5,388 bases of DNA from Chryseobacterium gleum (GTDB lineage Bacteria > Bacteroidota > Bacteroidia > UBA10329), in the NCBI GenBank assembly GCA_945874195.1, contig CAMCFW010000178.1, forward strand, positions 1-5,388, written 5' to 3'. A model generated the notes under the pieces. It was not told where the DNA came from, did no database searches, and saw only the letters and a program-made list of their open reading frames with translations. Shown in pieces: positions 1-5,388 of the stretch; position 1 is the first letter of the stretch; every line of letters starts with the position of its first letter. A program made the translations under genes and the position numbers.

Positions 1-5
1 AACCT

Positions 6-1106
6 TTATCTGTTTGTAATGGCCACTCGTTTGGTGGCTTCTTTGGTCTTGTTTCTGAGCTCAACATGTTCGTGCACCGCAAGCGCCAGCGATTTGAACG
101 TTTGGGCTATCGCTGTATCATCTTGCAATAGGGCTGGTCTGCCGGCATCTCCAGCTTCTCGAACCGATTGAACCAAGGGAATCTGTCCGAGCAGCGGAAT
201 ATTTAGTTGTTCGCTCAATCCTTTCACCCCGTCTTTTCCGAAGATGTAATATCTGTTCTCAGGCAATTCGGCCGGAGTGAACCATGCCATGTTTTCAATG
301 AGGCCGAGCACTGGAACATCGATGGAATCCAGTTTGAACATGGCCACGCCTTTTCTTGCATCGGCCAAGGCTACTTCCTGAGGGGTGCTGACCACGACAG
401 CCCCAGTTATTGGCACCGATTGAACAATGGTCAAATGCACATCACCTGTTCCGGGAGGAAGGTCGAGTAGGAGATAGTCCAACTCTCCCCAATACACGTC
501 TCCGAACATCTGTTTCAGGGCTTTGGTGGCCATGGGGCCTCGCCAAACGATGGCCTGACTTGGATCGCTGAAAAAGCCGATGCTCATCACCTTAACCCCA
601 TAACTCTCAACCGGCATCATGTATTGTTTGCCGTCTATCATCTGCACTTTCGGTCGTTCGCGCACAATGTCGAACATGATGGGCATGCTGGGGCCATAGA
701 TGTCTGCATCGATGAGTCCGACCTTGAAACCAAGTTCTGCAAGACCTACCGCCAAATTGGCTGTTACAGTACTCTTTCCAACTCCGCCTTTGCCTGAAGC
801 AATGGCAATGATGTTTTTCACTTCATTTAACGTGGGCGGCCCTTGTGGCCCTTGTTGAATGGGCTTGGCCACAATATTCACTTTCACCGTGATGTTGCCG
901 AAAGCTTGGGTCAACGCGTGAGTTATCTCGCCCTCCAAACTTCTTCGGACATTGAGTGCTGGGCTTTTGACTTCCATATCAATGTCTACTTCGCTTCCAA
1001 AGACCTGAATGTTCTTCAACTCGCCACTTTCAACAATGTTTGCATTGCCAGCTGGCGACTTTAGGGCCTTAAGAACTTCTACTATACTCTCCTTATTTAG
1101 ATTCAT
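6..1106 (-). CDS. mrp: Mrp/NBP35 (ApbC) family P-loop ATPase, Fe-S cluster carrier type
   Basis: Complete 366-residue protein, ATG start at 1104-1106 and TAA stop at 6-8. Residues 4-78 resemble the MIP18/DUF59 domain (FeS_assembly_P), and 97-345 form the MinD/ParA-like ATPase domain. Visible motifs are the deviant Walker A GKGGVGKST (105-113, signature Lys106), 'LIDADIYGPSMP' (131-142) and switch II 'LLDLPPGTGD' (213-222). Family members bind ATP in the cytosol and are thought to load or carry Fe-S clusters. The family's usual CxxC, expected after 'ENMxxF', is replaced by 'TPAELPEN' (277-284), and the protein has no cysteine at all. From memory this form is normal in Bacteroidota, so I do not read it as decay. 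The ATG is chosen because the DUF59 helix starts right after it and a promoter box lies 8 bases upstream. No Shine-Dalgarno is seen. Identity is very secure; Fe-S function for a Cys-free copy is inferred. Confidence 0.96.
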   Translation of the reverse strand: MNLNKESIVEVLKALKSPAGNANIVESGELKNIQVFGSEVDIDMEVKSPALNVRRSLEGEITHALTQAFGNITVKVNIVAKPIQQGPQGPPTLNEVKNIIAIASGKGGVGKSTVTANLAVGLAELGFKVGLIDADIYGPSMPIMFDIVRERPKVQMIDGKQYMMPVESYGVKVMSIGFFSDPSQAIVWRGPMATKALKQMFGDVYWGELDYLLLDLPPGTGDVHLTIVQSVPITGAVVVSTPQEVALADARKGVAMFKLDSIDVPVLGLIENMAWFTPAELPENRYYIFGKDGVKGLSEQLNIPLLGQIPLVQSVREAGDAGRPALLQDDTAIAQTFKSLALAVHEHVELRNKTKEATKRVAITNR

Positions 1107-1224
1107 TCTAAGCGCAAAGGTAATGATCGGATTGAGCCGAAATGTTGTGTCTTAACGAAGTTCGACTTCTTGTTTTCTAATGGGAAGTGTTTCGATAAAC
1201 CAACACGGTCGTTTATGAACTGAC
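1107..1224. other. Intergenic gap between the C25 peptidase gene and mrp
   Basis: This 118-base AT-leaning gap separates two genes read in the same direction. It holds the candidate mrp promoter box. Two short inverted repeats are visible (1157-1169, and 1195-1200 with 1211-1216), but neither is followed by a T-run on the minus strand. No convincing terminator for the peptidase gene was therefore found. No small ORF or RNA gene is recognised. Confidence 0.7.
1115..1122 (-). promoter_or_regulatory. Candidate Bacteroidota -7 promoter box for mrp
   Basis: On the minus strand this reads TACCTTTG, an exact match to the Bacteroidota -7 consensus TAnnTTTG. Only eight bases (CGCTTAGA) separate it from the mrp ATG, so transcription would begin at or just before the start codon. 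The upstream -33 TTTG element is weak: the nearest match is TTTC, about 16 bases upstream. Eight-base matches occur by chance, but the position immediately before a gene strengthens the call. Confidence 0.6.
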
Positions 1225-4200
1225 CTATCGGATCAACATCATCTTTCCAAAACCGCTTTCGATCCATTTATCAGCTCCGCTGTCGCGATGTTTGATGTAG
1301 TCGCCATCGAGTTTGGCCACCATGCGGTAGAGGTAAACACCATTGGCAAGTTGGTCTCCATAGGTGTCCTTACCGTCCCAAGCATATTGGGTCACGTTGC
1401 GACCGATGTTCATGGAGCCGATGTCGTCCATGGTGATCTCTTTCACCACTTTTCCGGTTATGGTCATCACCTGGATCTTGAAATATTCGGGTTGCGCTGA
1501 ACCGGTGAGTGTGAAGACGAAATGGGTGGCGGTCGAGAACGGATTCGGATAGTTCAGTACGTTGGAAATGGTCGATTCGTTGATCACTTCGAAGCTGATG
1601 CGGTAATATTGATCGCCCGATGAATTGTTTGACTTATCGTTTCCTTGTACCCAAAGTTCGTACACACCATCCGCCTGAAATTCTGCTGGCCATTCAATTC
1701 GGGCCTTGTTGCTGGGCTCCTCTCCAGGATAGAACTGCATGTTGGTGAAGCTTTCGAACCATATTCTTCGGAGGGTTTGGCTTTCGGGCTCTTTGATGAA
1801 CACCTGAAAATCGGCCGTATCGTTCAGCAATCGGAACTGACTTTCATCGTCCAGTTCGACCACAATGAACGGCTTGGCCGACACGATGTCGCCATCTAGG
1901 ATATGAATACCATCGAAGGTCACATCCATTATCGGATTCACGTCATCACCGTTCACTGCAAACTGAACGTTTGCCAGATTATTGAAGTGGTATTGTTCCA
2001 ATTGATCGTAACCCACGGTCTGGTCGGGCCTTCTGGGGTTCACCTCCACCCAAAACACATTGCCGCCAAGGAACTCGAGTGGATCGGTGACCACGGTATC
2101 AAGAAGAAACTCCCCTGCCAAAAGCGGGGCCTGACGAGGATATGGAATGTAGTTTCTGTTGCCTTGCGCATCCTCGATCCAATAATGAACCAGTAGGCTA
2201 TCCATGTCAAATTCGCTGATGTTCTCAATGGCAATATGGAATTTGAGCAGATCGCCATCATTGATGGTATCGCTTTCGAACGAGAAGGAAATGTGCTGGT
2301 TGAGGGCAGCTTCAGGCACTCCTTCAAACAGCACCTGCCACCGGTCCATTTGCGGAGGGGTGCTAGCGGCACTATCGTCAGCGCAGAAAGCGGTGAGTTT
2401 CAATCGAGGGAATTCGGCTGCATCGATAGAATTATATAGGTCAAGAATGTCGGGGCTATTTCCGTCAATGCCACTCATAACCACTTCTTCCTGTCCGCTG
2501 TTTCTAACTCCAATAATACTGACTGAAATGCTGTCAAGTGTTGGAGTCTCCTCTGGATGAGAACGGACGTGTAGAGATCTCCATTCAGATGTTGGGCCTA
2601 TGTAGCTTGTGGTGATGGTTCCTTGATTGTAGCAACCTTGCATGTCGGCAGTAAGGCTGATGTAATCACTAATGTTTGTTCCGAACACCTCTATGGCCGT
2701 AGATGGGTCTCCTTTCTTGCAGAAGAAGGCATAAGGCACTCCAGAAAGCGTGTCGATGGCTGTTGCACCAAGGTCGTGAAGCGTTTGGAGCACATTGGCA
2801 GGCAGTCCGGCCAAATTCACGTTGAGCCATGTTGCAATGCCGATGTAGTTGCTATCGGGGACTGTTGTTCCCAAAAACGTCACCATGTTGTTCATCGAGG
2901 TGGTGTTGGTGGCGGCCCACTGATACCATTTTTCGGGACGGGTTCGGCAAGGTTCGAGCTGCCCTTGCGCACCTGCTCCAGGAATGAATTCTCCTGTAAC
3001 TGGATCGTTGCCAGGGGTTTCCCATGGCTTAAGCGTACAGGCATCCATCACTGCAGTAAGCAACTGGGGTGTATAAACATTGCCGCCCGTGCATCCCAAA
3101 TATTCTTCGCGGCCATTGTCGATGAAGAAATTGATGGCTTCAGCCTGAGCCAATGTTGTCGGGTTTCCGAAGTTATTGATCTTGAACTGCTTCATGGTCT
3201 GAACGAAATCCCAATCGCGTTCTGGTCGATCATAGATCAGATTCACATGATCATCTTCCTTGTATTGAAAATAATGTGCCTGTCCCCAACCATATTTGTC
3301 GATGATGTATTGGAACGAAGTTTCGCGCCATTTGTAGTAACCGTAGGTGGCCGAATCGATGCTGGCGCGCCAGAAATAGACGGTGCTGTCGGGCATGTTG
3401 GCCAACGAACTCGGTGTCCAATTCACCACACCACCTCCTTGTGTTATGGTGGTGAACTGCTTCAACGGACTGTTGAAGAGATCGGTGGTATCCACCTCGA
3501 TGCGATAGGTTTTAACGGGCGCAAAAGGGCTTCCGGTCGAGCATTTCAATGTCGGTCCCTGATCGGGAATGACCGCAAACTTATAAGGCCATATGGGTAC
3601 GATATCGGGCGAAAGCACATTGACGGTGACGCACACATCGTTGTTCACCTCCGACATTTCTTCAATAATCTGGGTGTTGTCCAACGAAACGCAAAGCGTG
3701 TTGATGCCTAGACCATCGATCAGGTCGATAGGAATGAAAACACTAACGGTATCGATGTAATCGACCGGAGGATGAATAATGCTGATCGTGGTGTCGGTCT
3801 GTCCGGTGGGCAATTGCCGAGCGATTTCCACAACGAACGAATCGGCAAAGGCCGCCCCAAGATTGGTGATCTTGATCCGCATTTCGAAATCGGCCATTTC
3901 GGTGGTTATCTCCAACGGATTGAACCAAATGCTCGGCTCATCCACCATCAGGTCGGGCAATGGCCGGTCGGTGATATTGACCGCGGGGTCGCCATGAAGT
4001 GTGTATTCAAGATCGTGTAGGCGCGTAATGTCGTTGAAGGGTTGTGCGTTCTCTTTGATAGCTCTTTTCACCTGCCAACCCAAGGTATTGGTGTATTCGA
4101 AATGACTGACGCTATGATAGAAATTGGTGCAGAAGCTGTTGAGATAAAACTTGCTACCGGGCCCTATGGTGGCCAGGAAAGCCAATGCACCACCTTCTGG

Positions 4201-5388
4201 TTCAAGCACCCATTCTTCAGAAATGGAGGATGGCGCAGAAGCTGGCTGGTGAATGTCTCCCGCATAACAAGAATTGGCCATCATTACCGGATATTTTCCG
4301 TTGTCGTTTCCGAAAATCGATGGATGGTCGATACTAACATCGAAACCGACCGCTGAACCATGACCGAAAAAATTGATCAATTGAACTCCATTGTTTATCA
4401 ACTGAGTGATGGAATCCACTTGTGTGATCTGAAATGGTTCTGAGCTGGTTTTCTGAAAGGTCTGCACGCTTCCACCATAGAGTGTGTCTTCAATGATGGC
4501 CTTGTACGAATCCATGAAAGCTCGGATCTGGTACAGCTCAGATTGCACACCACCGCCAGAGAAATGAAGGATCTTCTTCATCCAGAATTCGTTTCCAAGC
4601 GCTTCAAATTCTTGCACTTTCTGTAGATAATCCACCACTTGTTGTGGACTGGTTGCAGCCAATCGCCCGATGGGAATTCCGGTTTCCTCCAAATAGGTTC
4701 CATTGCCTAAATAGGAAGTGATCATGTTGTCGCTAGGCGGATAACCGAACGATGGGACCAGTACCTGAGACCAAAGTGACCCGTTCGTTCGGCCTGAAAC
4801 GGAAGAAACCGCCTTGCCGATCAGGAAGATATGTTTCGGGGCGCTGAGATTGCCTAAGGCCCAACTGGCGAATTTTCGGATGGCCAAGGGATGCTTTTCA
4901 ATCCCCCATCCGAACTGGTCGTAAAGTTCGTTCACATCGATTCCGATGGCCGTATGACCTGAAATGTTCCGATAGCTGGCATATTGCTGAACTTCAGAAT
5001 AGAAAGATGGATGACCGATGGCGAAATAATCCGTGTTGTCATCCAAGGCATTGAAATCTGTGAAATACATGGAACCGTTGGCTCCGGCAGGTTCAATTTG
5101 GGTGATGGCGTTGGAAACGATCAGTGCCTCATTGGTCAAATAGCAATGTTTAAGGTCTCCATTGTCGGGAATAAGGAACTGGTAGTTGCCCGAACTGCCG
5201 CCAACGGTGATGCGCTTATTGTTGGTGAGGTCGTAAAGTCGAGGATTGGCGGCAGTATAACCTGCCAACTGGACATAACTTTTTGCCTGAGCCGGGAAGT
5301 TGGCATTGTCGTCAACGATGAAATTGGCGGTCGGTCCGGCCAAATTCGGTGTCTGCGGATACCTGACCTTCACGTAAGCTACCGTGGC
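1225..5388 (-). CDS. Gingipain-like C25 family cysteine peptidase with T9SS C-terminal domain (5' partial)
   Basis: The frame is open to the window edge: five sense codons (A-T-V-A-Y) precede the GTG at 5371-5373, and no signal peptide is visible. The true start therefore lies outside and that GTG is internal. Numbering from it gives 1382 residues to the TAG at 1225-1227. Order: beta-rich pro-region end (1-112); peptidase C25 caspase-like domain (115-466) with catalytic His338 in 'FFGHGS' and Cys369 in 'ANSCYAG'; CARDB-like sandwich (472-587); FN3-like domain (590-690); ILEI/FAM3-like segment (about 758-900); jelly-roll-like segment (925-1016); CARDB-like segment (1023-1140); beta module with 'DVTFDGIHILDGD' (1141-1268); FlgD-like/T9SS C-terminal domain (1270-1382). 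By family knowledge it should be exported by Sec, then T9SS, and act outside the cell. Substrate is unknown. It is unlikely to be the sortase PorU, since PorU-typical segments are not recognised. Reading frame is intact, with no frameshift. Confidence 0.93.
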   Translation of the reverse strand, partial: ATVAYVKVRYPQTPNLAGPTANFIVDDNANFPAQAKSYVQLAGYTAANPRLYDLTNNKRITVGGSSGNYQFLIPDNGDLKHCYLTNEALIVSNAITQIEPAGANGSMYFTDFNALDDNTDYFAIGHPSFYSEVQQYASYRNISGHTAIGIDVNELYDQFGWGIEKHPLAIRKFASWALGNLSAPKHIFLIGKAVSSVSGRTNGSLWSQVLVPSFGYPPSDNMITSYLGNGTYLEETGIPIGRLAATSPQQVVDYLQKVQEFEALGNEFWMKKILHFSGGGVQSELYQIRAFMDSYKAIIEDTLYGGSVQTFQKTSSEPFQITQVDSITQLINNGVQLINFFGHGSAVGFDVSIDHPSIFGNDNGKYPVMMANSCYAGDIHQPASAPSSISEEWVLEPEGGALAFLATIGPGSKFYLNSFCTNFYHSVSHFEYTNTLGWQVKRAIKENAQPFNDITRLHDLEYTLHGDPAVNITDRPLPDLMVDEPSIWFNPLEITTEMADFEMRIKITNLGAAFADSFVVEIARQLPTGQTDTTISIIHPPVDYIDTVSVFIPIDLIDGLGINTLCVSLDNTQIIEEMSEVNNDVCVTVNVLSPDIVPIWPYKFAVIPDQGPTLKCSTGSPFAPVKTYRIEVDTTDLFNSPLKQFTTITQGGGVVNWTPSSLANMPDSTVYFWRASIDSATYGYYKWRETSFQYIIDKYGWGQAHYFQYKEDDHVNLIYDRPERDWDFVQTMKQFKINNFGNPTTLAQAEAINFFIDNGREEYLGCTGGNVYTPQLLTAVMDACTLKPWETPGNDPVTGEFIPGAGAQGQLEPCRTRPEKWYQWAATNTTSMNNMVTFLGTTVPDSNYIGIATWLNVNLAGLPANVLQTLHDLGATAIDTLSGVPYAFFCKKGDPSTAIEVFGTNISDYISLTADMQGCYNQGTITTSYIGPTSEWRSLHVRSHPEETPTLDSISVSIIGVRNSGQEEVVMSGIDGNSPDILDLYNSIDAAEFPRLKLTAFCADDSAASTPPQMDRWQVLFEGVPEAALNQHISFSFESDTINDGDLLKFHIAIENISEFDMDSLLVHYWIEDAQGNRNYIPYPRQAPLLAGEFLLDTVVTDPLEFLGGNVFWVEVNPRRPDQTVGYDQLEQYHFNNLANVQFAVNGDDVNPIMDVTFDGIHILDGDIVSAKPFIVVELDDESQFRLLNDTADFQVFIKEPESQTLRRIWFESFTNMQFYPGEEPSNKARIEWPAEFQADGVYELWVQGNDKSNNSSGDQYYRISFEVINESTISNVLNYPNPFSTATHFVFTLTGSAQPEYFKIQVMTITGKVVKEITMDDIGSMNIGRNVTQYAWDGKDTYGDQLANGVYLYRMVAKLDGDYIKHRDSGADKWIESGFGKMMLIR
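1228..1566 (-). other. FlgD Ig-like / T9SS type A-like C-terminal sorting domain
   Basis: Residues 1270-1382 start with the hallmark 'NYPNPFSTATHFVFTLTG' (1274-1291). They continue with 'IQVMTITGKVVKEI' (1300-1313), 'YAWDGKDTYGDQLANGVYLYR' split across 1330-1350, and end in 'GKMMLIR'. This is the typical beta-sandwich that directs Bacteroidota proteins to type IX secretion, where it is usually cleaved off and the protein may be attached to the surface. No transmembrane segment or cell-wall anchor is seen. Confidence 0.88.
2674..3102 (-). other. ILEI/FAM3-like domain within the C25 peptidase
   Basis: Residues about 758-900 resemble the interleukin-like EMT inducer (ILEI/FAM3/PANDER) fold by pattern. 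'NVYTPQLLTAVMDACTLKPW' (765-784) matches the opening strands. 'NYIGIATWLNVN' (842-853) matches the 'vlvA..D' strand. 'LQTLHDLGA' (862-870) matches the helix ending in LGs/LGA, and 'VPYAFFCKKGDPSTAIEV' (879-896) matches the 'yaFvG.KG' end. Cysteines at 761, 779, 809, 885 and 914 could form disulfides after export. The assignment is by eye and needs a profile search. Such a domain might bind carbohydrate or protein, but its role here is unknown. Confidence 0.55.
3976..5031 (-). other. Peptidase C25 catalytic domain
   Basis: This segment encodes residues 115-466 of the large protein (numbered from the GTG at 5371-5373). It begins with 'DYFAIGHPSF', includes 'HIFLIGKA' (181-188) and 'TGIPIGRLAA' (231-240), and ends with 'YTLHGDPAVNI' (457-467), all typical of gingipain-like domains. 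The presumed catalytic dyad is His338 (codon 4360-4362) and Cys369 (codon 4267-4269). They are 31 residues apart, close to the spacing in RgpB. Both residues are present, so the enzyme is probably active. Substrate specificity cannot be read from the sequence. Confidence 0.9.

Noticed and set aside
207..1064. Plus-strand open frames at 207-470 and 843-1064 inside mrp
   Set aside because: Both are in the reverse codon register of a well-conserved Mrp gene and encode no recognisable protein, so they are shadows.
1157..1169. Inverted repeat GAAGT-TCG-ACTTC as a terminator
   Set aside because: The stem is only five base pairs with a three-base loop. The T-rich tail (TTGTTTTCT) lies on the plus-strand side, whereas both genes run on the minus strand, where GTTAAG follows instead.
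1195..1216. Inverted repeat ATAAAC-N10-GTTTAT just after the peptidase stop codon
   Set aside because: It is a six-pair, AT-rich stem with a ten-base loop and no T-run on the minus strand. It is too weak to call a terminator.
2623..3711. Long open frame (362 codons) on the plus strand, antisense to the peptidase gene
   Set aside because: It lies in exact codon-for-codon reverse register with the real gene, where stops arise only opposite TTA, CTA or TCA codons. Scarcity of these codons in the peptidase gene explains the open frame. Its translation is rich in His, Cys and Arg and shows no recognisable domain.
1225..5388. Peptidase gene as the T9SS sortase PorU
   Set aside because: PorU also has a C25 domain, but this protein carries extra CARDB-like, FN3-like and ILEI-like modules. 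It also ends in a standard NYPNPF-type cargo domain, which fits a secreted substrate better.

Overview
The window looks like ordinary chromosome from a member of the Bacteroidota. Four things support this. A giant secreted protein ends in a type IX secretion (T9SS)-style C-terminal domain. The Mrp/NBP35 ATPase has the cysteine-free 'FTPAELPEN' form that I associate with this phylum. A TAnnTTTG promoter box sits directly upstream of mrp. Neither gene shows a strong purine-rich Shine-Dalgarno where one could be checked. I cannot place it more finely than phylum.

Both genes lie on the minus strand, so the window reads right to left. From the right edge to 1225 runs one very large reading frame, whose start lies beyond the window. 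It encodes a gingipain-like C25 cysteine peptidase. The order is: end of an N-terminal beta-rich pro-region, caspase-fold catalytic domain with visible His and Cys, CARDB-like and FN3-like beta-sandwiches, an ILEI/FAM3-like segment, a jelly-roll-like segment, further beta modules, and a 'NYPNPF' FlgD-like/T9SS C-terminal domain. A 118-base gap (1107-1224) follows and carries a candidate promoter for the next gene. From 1106 to 6 lies a complete mrp gene for a cytosolic P-loop ATPase of the Fe-S cluster carrier family. Its stop codon is five bases from the window edge.

The two genes appear functionally unrelated: one is exported to the cell surface or medium, the other is a cytosolic housekeeping factor. 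The promoter between them suggests separate transcription. No RNA genes, mobile elements, CRISPR arrays or long repeats were seen. The most interesting observations are the ILEI/FAM3-like segment inside a bacterial protease and the complete absence of cysteines in the Mrp protein. I found no convincing new multi-gene system.
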